From Pseudomonadota bacterium (GTDB taxonomy: Bacteria; Desulfobacterota; SM23-61): 46,919 bases of DNA. The notes beneath the pieces were generated by a model, which had not been told where the DNA came from, searched no databases, and saw only the letters and a list, made by a program, of their open reading frames with translations. The first letter of the stretch is position 1. Every line of letters starts with the position of its first letter. Made by a program: the position numbers and the translations under genes. The DNA lies in NCBI GenBank assembly GCA_018819135.1, contig JAHJQK010000121.1, forward strand, positions 1 through 46,919, in the 5' to 3' direction. Shown here piece after piece: positions 7,857 to 16,166 of this stretch.

Positions 7857-8237
7857 CTAATTGTTCTCGACCCTGCCGATGGGCAGATATCGGACGCGAT
7901 GGCGGGACTCCTCGACGACAATAACCGCCCCCTTCTCTAACGCCACGGCAGATTCTGAAAGCACGGCGGATAATCGACTGATTAGGTTGGATGTGCGGGT
8001 ATTATGCAAACGGAAAAGAACGATGCTCGCCTCGTGCCCTTTCGAGAGGGCTACGATTTCGGCAAAATCAAGATCGAAAGTCAAGATCACTCGATTCTCG
8101 GAAATGGCTTTATCAAAAATTTCCCCGTTAGGCATTCGATGCAGTCCCTCATCTCGCAAATGGTTGGCATCGTGTCCTTTTTCCCGCAGCCATTTGACGA
8201 CTCTTATATCCACTCCCATATCGGCAAGGAAGCGCAT
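7857..8237 (-). CDS. DUF5615 PIN-like toxin
   Basis: This 126-residue protein matches the DUF5615 (Mut7-C/PIN-like) family, whose members are putative ribonuclease toxins of VapC45 type. Acidic residues typical of the PIN active site are in place: Asp6 in FLADMG, and Asp55 and Asp57 in LTFDLDF. The segment RDEGLHRMPNGEIF near residue 28 is characteristic of the family. It lies 10 bp downstream of the DUF433 antitoxin gene in the same orientation, so the two form one transcription unit. The toxin would cleave RNA when the antitoxin is lost. The pair stabilises DNA segments in many genomes, in keeping with its place at the tRNA end of the island. Confidence 0.88.
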   Translation of the reverse strand: MRFLADMGVDIRVVKWLREKGHDANHLRDEGLHRMPNGEIFDKAISENRVILTFDLDFAEIVALSKGHEASIVLFRLHNTRTSNLISRLSAVLSESAVALEKGAVIVVEESRHRVRYLPIGRVENN

Positions 8238-8247
8238 GCCAGATTCT

Positions 8248-8472
8248 CTACAGGGTATAAACCTGTTCCTGGGTCAGCCAAGCTGCGTATTCAAGAGCCT
8301 GCTGAATATCCTCTCTTTCCAAATCCGGGTATCCCTCCAAGATCTCTTCAAGGGGAGCCCCATGGGCAATCTGGCCGACAATGACCGAAACCGGTATCCG
8401 CATTCCACGAATGCATGCTCGCCCCCCCATGATTTGGGGATCGAATGTAATCCGATTAAAAACCTTGTTCAT
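8248..8472 (-). CDS. DUF433 antitoxin
   Basis: This protein of about 74 residues is the DUF433 (VapB45-like) partner of the toxin downstream. The family signature MGGRACIRGMRIPVS is at about residues 14-28, followed by APLEEILEGYPDLEREDI, a winged-helix-like DNA-binding region. The ATG at 8472 is chosen because GGAGG lies 7 bases before it. A longer frame beginning with TTG at 8499 would place the ribosome-binding site inside the gene. By analogy with other pairs it should neutralise the toxin and repress its own promoter. No operator was identified. Confidence 0.88.
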   Translation of the reverse strand: MNKVFNRITFDPQIMGGRACIRGMRIPVSVIVGQIAHGAPLEEILEGYPDLEREDIQQALEYAAWLTQEQVYTL

Positions 8473-8514
8473 TTCCCGCCTCCTTCCTCCAGATCTCAAG
8501 GAGCTGCCTTATTA

Positions 8515-8545
8515 AAAAGGGGCTACACCTCATCGATGTACCCCC
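8515..8545 (-). terminator. Terminator of tRNA-Val
   Basis: On the minus strand, just after the tRNA 3' end, GGGG/CCCC and TACA/TGTA arms (8519-8545) form a stem with one mismatch, followed by TTTTT. It is the likely transcript end of the intact tRNA-Val gene. Confidence 0.65.
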
Positions 8546-8553
8546 TAAATTCC

Positions 8554-8630
8554 TGGTAGGCGGTGAGGGAATTGAACCCACGACCTCCGGTATGTGAGAC
8601 CGGCGCTCTAACCAACTGAGCTAACCGCCC
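8554..8630 (-). tRNA. tRNA-Val (CAC)
   Basis: The minus strand gives a complete 77-nt cloverleaf. The acceptor is GGGCGGT with ACCGCCT (one G-U pair), the D arm contains AGCTCAGTTGGTTAGAGC, and the anticodon stem is CCGGT/ACCGG with loop CTCACAT (anticodon CAC). The T arm is GTGGG-TTCAATT-CCCTC, and the 3' CCA is encoded. Its 3' half is the integration target duplicated at 4689-4734. Confidence 0.97.
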
Positions 8631-8812
8631 ACTATAAGACAGTGCCTAAAGTGTGCTAAAGTGCCTAAAGTTGAAAAAAACTTTAAACTATAATTCAGGA
8701 TACAAAAACTAAGGGAAAAAGTCCAGCTTTTTCCTGTTTTCCTTTGTATTCCACTCTTCCTTTTACCTCCTCTTCCTGTTAAAATTGATCAAAAATCAAC
8801 CGGAGAATCAAT

Positions 8813-9202
8813 ATGAAAATGGAAGTGAATTGGCTGGAGGGATTTATTTTCAAAGCCACCTGCAATGGTCATGAGGTCATTACGGATCAACACGAGAAAG
8901 AAGGCGGAACGGACAAGGCGATGACCCCATCCGAGATTTTTGTGGCTTCGCTGGGAAACTGTATCGGGGTCTACGCCGCGAGGTTCTGCAAAAGGCACAA
9001 CCTCCCGACCGAAGGGCTGAAGGTCTTTATGGATTGGACGGTGGTCAAAGATCCCTGGCGCATCGGCTCGATTAAAGCTGAGATCCACTACCCCCACGAT
9101 ATTCCGGAAAAAGAAAAAAAGGGGTTCCTGCGCATGGCTGAGGCCTGCTTTGTCCACGAAACCATCCTCCATAAACCGGAAATCGTGGTAGAGCTAGAGT
9201 AA
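8813..9202 (+). CDS. OsmC family protein
   Basis: This 129-residue protein has the OsmC/Ohr fold, whose members reduce organic hydroperoxides or serve as small redox proteins. The two family cysteines are present: one in SLGNCIGVYAAR near residue 54, the other in AEACFVHETIL near residue 113. The EIFVASLGNC segment and the C-terminal Val-Glu-rich strand also fit. The start ATG at 8813 has GGAG 7 bases upstream. The gene stands alone between tRNA-Val and adenine deaminase. Whether it is a true peroxidase cannot be told from sequence. Confidence 0.9.
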   Translation: MKMEVNWLEGFIFKATCNGHEVITDQHEKEGGTDKAMTPSEIFVASLGNCIGVYAARFCKRHNLPTEGLKVFMDWTVVKDPWRIGSIKAEIHYPHDIPEKEKKGFLRMAEACFVHETILHKPEIVVELE

Positions 9203-9217
9203 TTTAAAACTTTTTTT

Positions 9218-9355
9218 GCCACAGAGATCACAGAGGTCATAGAGATAAAATGATATAATGAACCGAAATATAAAATTTAAAAAAACTTTGAAAATCCACT
9301 TTCATTTTTAATCTTTAATTTATTATTCCTCTGTGCTCTCTGTGACCTCTGTGGC
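9218..9355. repeat. Inverted pair of CCACAGAG-type repeats
   Basis: GCCACAGAGATCACAGAGG and following bases (9218-9245) are mirrored by a reverse-complement copy at 9328-9355. A hairpin of about 140 bp is possible between the OsmC and adenine deaminase genes. The same unit appears at 27283-27310 and 36882-36902. Confidence 0.7.
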
Positions 9356-9377
9356 AAATATTTCTGCAGGAGGCTGA

Positions 9378-11096
9378 TTGAACCATCTGATCGATGTTGC
9401 CAAAGGAGATGTTCCGGCGGATCTCCTGTTGCAGGGCGCCCGTGTGGTCAATGTTTTCACCGGAGAAGTCTACCCGGCCAATGTGGCCATTGCCGGCGAA
9501 TGGATCGCCGCAGTGGGCAAGGAATACAGCGAGGGGATAGAGAGTCTGGACCTAACTGGACTCTTGCTCATTCCGGGTTTGATCAATGGACACCTCCATT
9601 TGGAAAGCTCTCTTTTGACGCCGGCGGAATACGCCCGCCTGGCCCTTGCCCATGGGACTACCACCGTCGTCCTTGACCCGCATGAGATAGCTAATGTCCT
9701 TGGCCTCCCGGGCATTCAGGCTCTCATCAACTCCAGCAGTACTCTTCCCTTGGACTTTTTTTTCATGGCTCCTTCCTGCGTCCCGGCCACCCCCCTGGAG
9801 ACAGCTGGAGCTGCTCTCCAAGCCAAAGACATCGAGAAACTATTGCAGACCCAGCGCGTTCTGGGCCTGGCTGAAATGATGAACTTCCCAGGGGTATTGC
9901 AAAAGGATCCGGAAGTCCTGAAAAAAATAGCAGCGGCTAAAAAACAAGGAAGGCCCATTGACGGCCATGCCCCCCTCCTATCCGGTAAGGGGTTGAACGC
10001 TTACGTAGCCTCGGGAATTGAATCCGATCATGAATGCACGGAAAGAGCAGAGGCGGAGGAAAAGCTCCGGTTGGGGATGTGGCTGATGATCCGCGAAGGA
10101 TCGGCCGCTAAGAACCTGCGGGAATTGCTGCCGGTCGTAAACCTCCAGAATTCCCGCCGCTGTCTTTTCGTTTTAGATGACTTGGAGCCCCAAGATCTCC
10201 TTTTTAAAGGAGAAATGGATCATCTCCTTCGCCAGGCGGTTGCCCTGGATTTTGATCCCATGGTTGCTCTTCAAATGGCTACCTGTAACCCTTCTGATCG
10301 GTTTGGCTTGCGGGATCGCGGAGCCATCGTTCCTGGGCGGCGGGCCGATCTGGTTGCAGTCACGGACCTGAACCAATTCCAGGCAAAGCTGACGATAAAA
10401 GGCGGCAAGGTTGTCGCCCGGGAAGGGAAAGCCTACCCTCTTTTCTCTCCCCGTTTTAACACCAAGGTTTCCCAAACGGTAAAGATCAAGCCCCTTGGAA
10501 AATCTTCCTTATCCCTATTCCTAAAAACCGAAAACAGTTGGGTCATTGGCATCATCCCCGAGCAGATCTTGACGGAAAAGTTGCTCTTGCCGGTTAAAAA
10601 AGATAGCCAGGGCATGATCGTCTCCGATCCCGAATCCGATATTCTGAAGATCGCTGTGATCGAACGCCATAAAGCTTCGGGGAATATCGGCATCGGTCTA
10701 GTGAAAGGATTGGGCTTGAAACGGGGCGCTTTAGCGACTTCGGTCGCCCACGATTCCCACAACATTGTTGTTGTTGGCGTGAACGACGAGGAAATGAGGC
10801 AAGCGGTCGCAGCAATCCAAAAAATGCAAGGGGGGTTGGTGGTAGTGGACCAGGGAGAAGTGCAAGCTTCCCTCCCCTTGCCCATTGCCGGGCTCATCTC
10901 CCTGGAAACAGCCGAAAGGGTAGCTGCCCAAATGGAAAAATTGCTTCAGGCCGCTAAAAAAATGGGCACCGTTCCAGTAAACCCCTTCCAGACCCTCTCC
11001 TTCTTGGCCCTGCCCGTCATTCCTGAATTGAAGATCACGGATAAAGGGCTGGTGGATGTTTTCCAGTTCCGCATCATACCTCTCGAAGTGCCTTGA
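9378..11096 (+). CDS. ade: Adenine deaminase
   Basis: The 572-residue protein converts adenine to hypoxanthine and ammonia for purine salvage, in the cytoplasm. It belongs to the amidohydrolase superfamily. The metal-binding HxH is His72/His74 in NGHLHLES, and HGTTTVVLDPHEIANV (about 92-107) is the ade-type signature. IDGHAPLLSGKGLNAY near 195 and a DDLEP segment near 268 contribute further metal and active-site positions. The C-terminal domain (about 400-572), with VGVNDEEM and GGLVVVDQGEV, is typical of bacterial Ade. Length fits the family. The start is TTG at 9378 with AGGAGG only 4 bases before it; no better start is in frame. It is transcribed alone. Confidence 0.93.
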   Translation: MNHLIDVAKGDVPADLLLQGARVVNVFTGEVYPANVAIAGEWIAAVGKEYSEGIESLDLTGLLLIPGLINGHLHLESSLLTPAEYARLALAHGTTTVVLDPHEIANVLGLPGIQALINSSSTLPLDFFFMAPSCVPATPLETAGAALQAKDIEKLLQTQRVLGLAEMMNFPGVLQKDPEVLKKIAAAKKQGRPIDGHAPLLSGKGLNAYVASGIESDHECTERAEAEEKLRLGMWLMIREGSAAKNLRELLPVVNLQNSRRCLFVLDDLEPQDLLFKGEMDHLLRQAVALDFDPMVALQMATCNPSDRFGLRDRGAIVPGRRADLVAVTDLNQFQAKLTIKGGKVVAREGKAYPLFSPRFNTKVSQTVKIKPLGKSSLSLFLKTENSWVIGIIPEQILTEKLLLPVKKDSQGMIVSDPESDILKIAVIERHKASGNIGIGLVKGLGLKRGALATSVAHDSHNIVVVGVNDEEMRQAVAAIQKMQGGLVVVDQGEVQASLPLPIAGLISLETAERVAAQMEKLLQAAKKMGTVPVNPFQTLSFLALPVIPELKITDKGLVDVFQFRIIPLEVP

Positions 11097-11161
11097 TTAG
11101 AGTATAGGCCTGACTACAATTTTCCCCAAACTCAATAGCATTAAAAATTTTCTGTCTTTTC

Positions 11162-11280
11162 ATTTAAATTTAATAGGACGCAGATTTACGCAGATACCCG
11201 CAGATAATTATTTTCTTTTTAGTTTACCCTGATAATCTTTGTACATCCGTGTCCAAAAAGGAATTTCCTATACAATTAAA
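11162..11280. repeat. GACGCAGAT/GTATAGGAA palindromic repeat, copy 1
   Basis: The element runs from AAATTTAATAGGACGCAGAT to GTCCAAAAAGGAATTTCCTATACAAT (given here as two short ends). It belongs to a family also found at 29142-29249, 32021-32176 and 39905-40028. It fills most of the 324-bp gap between ade and the glycerate kinase gene, where I see no gene. Confidence 0.7.
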
Positions 11281-11420
11281 CTGCCAATTTAAAAATGATG
11301 CGCATTCCCCCCCGAAATTTAGTGGTTCTTTTCAAAATGCTGAATTGATACCCGGCCGGTAATTTTCTCCTGTCTCAAGACCAGAATAAAGATTTGCCCC
11401 AACTTCGATCATCTTTTTCC

Positions 11421-12887
11421 CTATGCCCATCGTCCCATGATTAACGCCACCGTTAGGTCTATGAGACTTATGTTGGGAGTCGCCACGATCCCGCTGTTGA
11501 GTCTCCACAAAGCCGGACTGGTGTTATGCCGCTTCAGCTCCCCGACAATATCCACTCCTAATTTTTTAGCCGACTCAACGGTCCGCCCATCCACGATGCC
11601 CCCGGCAAGACAGGGAATATCCGCCGAGCCGGCGATAAACTGGGAGCCGGGTCCGTCGGTGCCGTCTGTGTCCACCGACGCGATTACGATATTCTTACTT
11701 CCCGCAATCCTCAGGGCCGCCGAGAGCGCGAATTCCTGGTTCCGTCCACCGATCCCCTTCTCCTGCCCCACGGTTACGACCAACTCCCCGCTGGAGAAAA
11801 GGGCACAGGGAGGATCGCAGGGCAGGCCTTTTCGTTCGACGGTGTTGGCAATCGCAGCCATGTATGTTCCCGCCTGGCTGGCTTCGATCTCTATGAGTTG
11901 ATCGGCAACCATGATTGCTTTGAAACCGAGCTCTTCGGCTTTTTTCATGGCGGAAAGCAGTTTCCCGCTCTGCCAGTATCCGGGCATGAGCCCGAAAATA
12001 CGAAAAGACATCTTAGCGAAGTCTTTGGCCTTAAGAGTTTCCTGCTCCGGGTCAGCTTCCTCCAGATGTCTTCTGACTGCGGCGGGAACGGCCTCCAAGG
12101 CCTTCCACCGCTTGAGGTTATCGATAGCTTCTTGAAAGGTCGTAGAGTCCGGCAGGGTGTGGAGCCAGTAGTTTTCATGCATCCGCTGGTCATATTCGCC
12201 CGGATCGATCGCCAGGATATGGATCATTTTCGCCGGATGGATATAGCGGGAGATTCTGCCCCCCTTCATCCGGTCGAGGTGGTTCCGGATCGGGCTGAGG
12301 TGCCTCGTCGGCATGCCGCGCTCGATCTGGGTAACCATCGTAGTCTGGCGCAAGTCCTCCACGCTTATGCCGGGCACGGGCATGGTCAGAAGCGAGGATA
12401 CGCCGTTCGCCGCGCAGGTAAAGACCAGGTCCCTCTCCGTCAGATCCCTGGTTATCTCCAGGATGCGTTCACATCCTTTGACGCAGTCTTCATCGGGCGT
12501 CGGATGCCCTCCCAGCGTAACGCCGATCCTTTTCAGGATTAAAGGATGCCCTTTCTTGTCAATGACATGGCCCCCCGTGAGCCGGTCGCCCAGAACATCC
12601 TCTATGGCTTTGGCCACATTCTGGATGCCCTTGCCCGCCCCCAACATGTAAATTCTTCCGAGCCGGGAGAGATCGTAAACTTCATCGCCGGTTCTCGGGC
12701 TTCCGCCGGGCTCGAATTCTTTATTCCCGACGATCAGCTTCCCGTTCTCCACTCGAATGAGTTTTCGGGCGTTGGCATATGGGTCGGCGGCCTGTAGACC
12801 TGCTTCCAGGATCGGCAACATGGCTTTTCGCCCGGAAAAATTCCCGGTTGAGAGCAGGACTTCCATATTTTGAATTCTGATCCCCAT
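11421..12887 (-). CDS. Glycerate 2-kinase (MOFRL family)
   Basis: This protein of about 488 residues belongs to the DUF4147/MOFRL glycerate kinase family, which phosphorylates glycerate at C2 with ATP to give 2-phosphoglycerate. The N-terminal domain shows MLGAGKGI (substrate and nucleotide handling), the GHPTPDE loop and FTCAANGVSSLL. The C-terminal MOFRL domain contains ELVVTVGQEKGIGGRNQEFA, then SVDTDGTDGPG. The ATG at 12887 is preferred because an AGGGAGG ribosome-binding site lies about 12 bases upstream. The frame also extends to 12995, overlapping the preceding gene. It follows a divergent enolase gene by 80 bp on the same strand, so the two probably share a transcript in which the kinase product would be the enolase substrate. 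Confidence 0.88.
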   Translation of the reverse strand: MGIRIQNMEVLLSTGNFSGRKAMLPILEAGLQAADPYANARKLIRVENGKLIVGNKEFEPGGSPRTGDEVYDLSRLGRIYMLGAGKGIQNVAKAIEDVLGDRLTGGHVIDKKGHPLILKRIGVTLGGHPTPDEDCVKGCERILEITRDLTERDLVFTCAANGVSSLLTMPVPGISVEDLRQTTMVTQIERGMPTRHLSPIRNHLDRMKGGRISRYIHPAKMIHILAIDPGEYDQRMHENYWLHTLPDSTTFQEAIDNLKRWKALEAVPAAVRRHLEEADPEQETLKAKDFAKMSFRIFGLMPGYWQSGKLLSAMKKAEELGFKAIMVADQLIEIEASQAGTYMAAIANTVERKGLPCDPPCALFSSGELVVTVGQEKGIGGRNQEFALSAALRIAGSKNIVIASVDTDGTDGPGSQFIAGSADIPCLAGGIVDGRTVESAKKLGVDIVGELKRHNTSPALWRLNSGIVATPNISLIDLTVALIMGRWA

Positions 12888-12967
12888 CGATGAGTAGAAC
12901 TTCCCTCCCTGCCTATGAACTCGGGATCGCTCCCAGTTAAAATCTCCCGGAATGCGGGCTCCCCCTA

Positions 12968-14266
12968 TCAAGGATTGATCTGTAATCTGGAGCAACGAAT
13001 GCTACCAGAAGCGTACTCCCCCTTGTCCCCCAACTCATCGGCTATGCGCAGAAGCCGGTTATATTTAACGATACTCTTCTGGCAAGGGGGCCCCAATTTT
13101 ATCTGCCCGGCACCCTCCAGAACCGCCAGGTCGGAAATCGTGCTGTCCTCGGTCTCTCCCGAACGGGAGCTCAACATGGCAGCCCATCCTGCTTCCCGGG
13201 CGATGCGGATCGCCTCCAGCGTCTCGGTCATAGTGCCGATCTGGTTGGGCTTGATGAGCACGGCGTTCGCCGCCTTGAGTTCAATTCCTCTCCGAAGGCG
13301 GTCGGGGTTTGTAGTGAAAAAGTCATCTCCGACCAGCTGTACTTTTTCTCCTATCCGTTCGGTTAAAGCCTGCCATCCTTCCCAGTCTTCTTCCGCCAAT
13401 CCGTCTTCAATGCTCACGATGGGGTAGGCCTCAACCCACTCGGCCCATAAATTCACCATTTCCTCCGCAGTGAGGTTGCGTCCCTCTCCGGTCAGGGCAT
13501 AATTTCCATCACGATAAAGCTCGGATGTGGCGGCGTCTATCCCGATAAAGCACTCCTTCCCAAGCTTGTAACCGGCTTTTTCAATGGCCGCGGCAATAAC
13601 TTCCACTCCCTCCCGGTTGGAGCCCAGGGACGGGGTATAGGGGCCGCTCGCTTCCGGGACGCTGTATCCCTTCTTCTGAAGGACTTCCCGCAATGCCTGG
13701 TACACATCGGCGCCGGCTTGGAGCGCCTCCTGGAAGCTCGAGAACCCCGCAGGAATCATCAGATACTCCTGGAGGTCAACCGAACTTTGGGCATGCGAAC
13801 CTCCGGCAAGCATATCAATTACTGGCACCGGTAGACGGAAGGGTCCTTCTCCTCCTAAATAGCGGTATAAGGGAACCTTCAGGCTGGCGGCAGCGGCATA
13901 AGCTGTAGCCAAGGAGACGGCCAGAATCGCATTGGCCCCCAAGCTGCTCTTCGTGGGGGTTCCGTCCAGGTTCAGGAGCTTCTCATCGACCTCTTTCTGC
14001 CGGGTCGCCTTCATTCCCTTCAAGGCCGGTGCGATCAGCCTGCGGACGTTTTCCACCGCTTTGAGTACGCCCTTGCCGCTAAAGCGTTTGGGATCTCCGT
14101 CCAATAACTGAACCGCTTCATGACTTCCGGTACTGATTCCCGCAGGCACGGCCGCTTGGCCATAGGTGCCGTCAACTAGAAAAACCTCCGCCTCAACGGT
14201 AGGGTTGCCCCGGAAGTTCAACACCTCCCGGGCCCAAATCTTCTCAATTGTGTCCCAACTCGCCAT
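12968..14266 (-). CDS. Divergent enolase-family protein
   Basis: The 432-residue protein is clearly in the enolase family (2-phosphoglycerate to phosphoenolpyruvate), but key positions are altered. Retained are AREVLNFRGNPTVE, the ISTG loop, His158 (GGSHA), Glu167, metal ligands Asp244, Glu287 and Asp314, Lys339 in IKPNQIG and Lys390 in QIKLG. The usual SHRSGETED is SSRSGETED, so the substrate-binding His is Ser367. The GDEGGFAP loop carrying a catalytic Glu is replaced by a VPEASGPYTP-like segment (about 203-212). A Cys-containing tail follows. The start is ATG at 14266, with AAGGAG 7 bases upstream; the ATG two codons earlier sits too close to that site. It is paired with glycerate 2-kinase. 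It may be a specialised or weakly active enolase, with the main enolase elsewhere. Confidence 0.85.
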   Translation of the reverse strand: MASWDTIEKIWAREVLNFRGNPTVEAEVFLVDGTYGQAAVPAGISTGSHEAVQLLDGDPKRFSGKGVLKAVENVRRLIAPALKGMKATRQKEVDEKLLNLDGTPTKSSLGANAILAVSLATAYAAAASLKVPLYRYLGGEGPFRLPVPVIDMLAGGSHAQSSVDLQEYLMIPAGFSSFQEALQAGADVYQALREVLQKKGYSVPEASGPYTPSLGSNREGVEVIAAAIEKAGYKLGKECFIGIDAATSELYRDGNYALTGEGRNLTAEEMVNLWAEWVEAYPIVSIEDGLAEEDWEGWQALTERIGEKVQLVGDDFFTTNPDRLRRGIELKAANAVLIKPNQIGTMTETLEAIRIAREAGWAAMLSSRSGETEDSTISDLAVLEGAGQIKLGPPCQKSIVKYNRLLRIADELGDKGEYASGSIRCSRLQINP

Positions 14267-14374
14267 CTCCATTCTCCTTGTGCTTCAATCAATTTGTGGA
14301 ATTTACGTCATCTCCAGGAACTTGTCAAAAGAAAATCAGGTAAAAGGAGAAACAACTATAGCAATGACCTGGAG

Positions 14375-14401
14375 GGAGGCGAAAACCTTGTTTTCGCCTC
14401 C
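14375..14401. terminator. Strong intergenic hairpin
   Basis: A perfect 12-bp stem, GGAGGCGAAAAC (14375-14386) with GTTTTCGCCTCC (14390-14401), has a 3-base loop. It lies between the start of the enolase-like gene and the end of the ABC permease gene. No T-run follows on either strand, so it may be a processed or Rho-assisted end rather than a classic terminator. Confidence 0.5.
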
Positions 14402-14444
14402 TTGGCGTTGAGCTCTCCGCTTCCTTTTTGCGGAAGGCCGGTAC

Positions 14445-15410
14445 TTAGGTAGACCTAACCTCCTGGCGCATGAAAACAGCATAGGTTATGGCAAAGAAGA
14501 CCATGGTGATGGCGATCAAAGATATGAGGTGGGGCAAGACGATGTAAATGCTTTCGGTTAGGGGAAGAGGGTTTTGAAAACGAGAAATCGACAACCGTTC
14601 CATGGGACCCATCAGGAGTATCGATTGAGTGGTTTTTCTCAGGGGGTCCAGGAGGATGGTCGTCCCCTCGCTGTAAAGAGTCATCGGTGAAAACAGGGAA
14701 AGAATTTTTCGGGTCTGTTCATGCTTAATCAGTAGTTCAGGGTTATCAGCCGGCCGGGTTTGATCGATGGGGGAAACCACGTCGGCTACCACACTGGCCC
14801 CCATCGCTACGAAAAAGGAGAAGAAAATCCAGCAGGCGATGGCGGCCAGAGCCGAGGTGGCCATACTGCGGAATCCCACGGAGAACAGAATAGAAATCCC
14901 CAGCCAGAAAGCGATATAGAAAATGCTGATCACTAAGTAGACGAGTAAACGAAAAATCTCCTCCGGACCAGGAACCACCCCGATCAGCAGCAGACCGAGG
15001 CCGGAAATCATCAACACGATCGATACCAACATGATGGAAATGGTGATCAACCCGGCCAGGAACTTGCCGTTAATAACCGCATCCCGGTAGATCGGCTGGG
15101 AAATCAGCTTACTGAGCGTGCGGGCGCTTCGCTCCCGGTTGATGGAATCAAATCCCAGCACAATCCCCAAAAGGGGGCCAAAGATGGCGATGAACTGAAT
15201 CAAGGAAAAGAGCTTCCCGGGAGATGTAAAAAGCATCAGGAAAACAAAGGTGGGTTTGGCCACATCTTTCAACTCATCCCGCAATCCCGATCCAACGATG
15301 AAAGCCGTTACCAGGCTGACCATGAGGATCAAATAAAAGAGCAGGATGAAGCGGGTGCTGCTGAAATGATCCGCCAATTCCTTGCGGCAGATGGTAAGTA
15401 TTCCCTTCAC
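14445..15410 (-). CDS. ABC-2 type transporter permease
   Basis: This 321-residue inner-membrane protein has six predicted hydrophobic segments: one near residues 20-40, a group at about 60-90, four between 115 and 215, and one near 285-312. A large polar loop with VSPIDQTRPADNPELL lies between the fifth and sixth. The motif FDSINRERSARTLSKLISQP after the second helix is typical of ABC-2 permeases of NosY type. Its start overlaps the ATPase gene by 4 bp (ATGA), so the two subunits are translationally coupled. With the NEW3 protein upstream this forms a three-gene exporter operon. The substrate is unknown. Confidence 0.88.
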   Translation of the reverse strand: MKGILTICRKELADHFSSTRFILLFYLILMVSLVTAFIVGSGLRDELKDVAKPTFVFLMLFTSPGKLFSLIQFIAIFGPLLGIVLGFDSINRERSARTLSKLISQPIYRDAVINGKFLAGLITISIMLVSIVLMISGLGLLLIGVVPGPEEIFRLLVYLVISIFYIAFWLGISILFSVGFRSMATSALAAIACWIFFSFFVAMGASVVADVVSPIDQTRPADNPELLIKHEQTRKILSLFSPMTLYSEGTTILLDPLRKTTQSILLMGPMERLSISRFQNPLPLTESIYIVLPHLISLIAITMVFFAITYAVFMRQEVRST

Positions 15411-16165
15411 GATTGACCCTCCTTAAAATACTTCATGTAGACCTCTTCCAGGGTATACTTCTCCTGCCCTACCCCGAATTTCTCTTGGGCCAGGTCCTCG
15501 ATCCGGCCTACGGCCACCATCTGACCCTTGATCATAATCCCCACGCGGTGACTAATTTTCTGAACCTGATCTAAGAGGTGGGAAGAGAAAAAGACCGTAA
15601 TTTTTTTATCGTGGCTCAGGGAGCGAATCAGCTCCAGCATCTGGAGCGAACCGTCTGGATCGAGTCCCAGCGTGGGCTCATCCAATAAAACGACTTGAGG
15701 ATCCTTCAGCAGGACCTCGGCAATACCTAAGCGCTGCCTCATGCCGCGGGAGTATTCTCCTACTTTTTTTTTGGGGTCCACTTCGAGGTCAACAATTTTC
15801 AAAAGCTCCTTGATTTTGTTGCTGGCCAGGTCATCAGGAATTTCGTTCAGCCGGCTAATGAACAATAAGTTCTGGACGGCATTCATATCGTCATAGAACC
15901 CGACATTCTCTGCCAGGTAGCCCACCAACCTTTTTACCTTCAGTGGTTCGCGGGTGGGGTCAAAGCCGCAAACCCAGGCCTTCCCGGACGTAGGCTCACT
16001 GAGTCCCAAGAGCATGAGTAAAGTGGTTGTTTTACCGGCGCCGTTTGGCCCCAGGAATCCGAACACCTCTCCCGGGTTAATCTTGAGGTTCAGGTGGTCA
16101 ACGGCGACCTGCTCCCCGTATACCTTGGTCAAATCCTGGGTTTCGATGACATTCCGCCCGTTCAT
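15407..16165 (-). CDS. ABC transporter ATP-binding protein
   Basis: The 252-residue ATPase powers the permease encoded next. Walker A is GPNGAGKT (residues 39-46). The signature YSRGMRQRLGIAEVLL is near 135, Walker B VVLLDEPTLGLDP near 158, and the switch histidine in FFSSHLLDQV near 190. The ATG at 16165 is chosen because GGGAGG lies 7 bases upstream; a longer frame to 16237 runs into the preceding gene. The gene begins directly after the stop of the NEW3-domain gene, and its end overlaps the permease start. Confidence 0.92.
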   Translation of the reverse strand: MNGRNVIETQDLTKVYGEQVAVDHLNLKINPGEVFGFLGPNGAGKTTTLLMLLGLSEPTSGKAWVCGFDPTREPLKVKRLVGYLAENVGFYDDMNAVQNLLFISRLNEIPDDLASNKIKELLKIVDLEVDPKKKVGEYSRGMRQRLGIAEVLLKDPQVVLLDEPTLGLDPDGSLQMLELIRSLSHDKKITVFFSSHLLDQVQKISHRVGIMIKGQMVAVGRIEDLAQEKFGVGQEKYTLEEVYMKYFKEGQS

Positions 16166-16166
16166 C

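Larger units (their letters stand above)
4735..8553. mobile_element. tRNA-Val-associated genomic island (3.8 kb)
   Basis: The segment lies between the truncated and complete copies of the tRNA-Val 3' half. It contains a frameshifted membrane coiled-coil gene, an Abi-alpha/DUF4393-like gene, a RAYT-transposase remnant and a DUF433/DUF5615 pair. Each tRNA copy is followed by its own terminator, as expected if the element brought a new 3' flank. No integrase lies inside, so the island is probably a deletion derivative or depended on an integrase elsewhere. A TGTCCAC/GTGGACA inverted repeat is at 4789-4805; nothing else is seen in 4735-4890. Confidence 0.75.

Noticed and set aside
1..8630. Treating the whole left part as a single integrated element
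   Set aside because: Only one pair of tRNA-derived repeats is seen, and it ends at 4689. The cassette and the XRE/AAA genes lie outside it, so separate events are more likely.
8632..8680. Second tRNA or promoter array beside tRNA-Val
   Set aside because: The repeated GTGCCTAAAG units are direct repeats without cloverleaf potential, and no convincing -35/-10 pair was found.
9218..9355. CRISPR array from repeated CACAGAG units
   Set aside because: The units are short, inverted and tandem without unique spacers of uniform length, and no cas genes are present.
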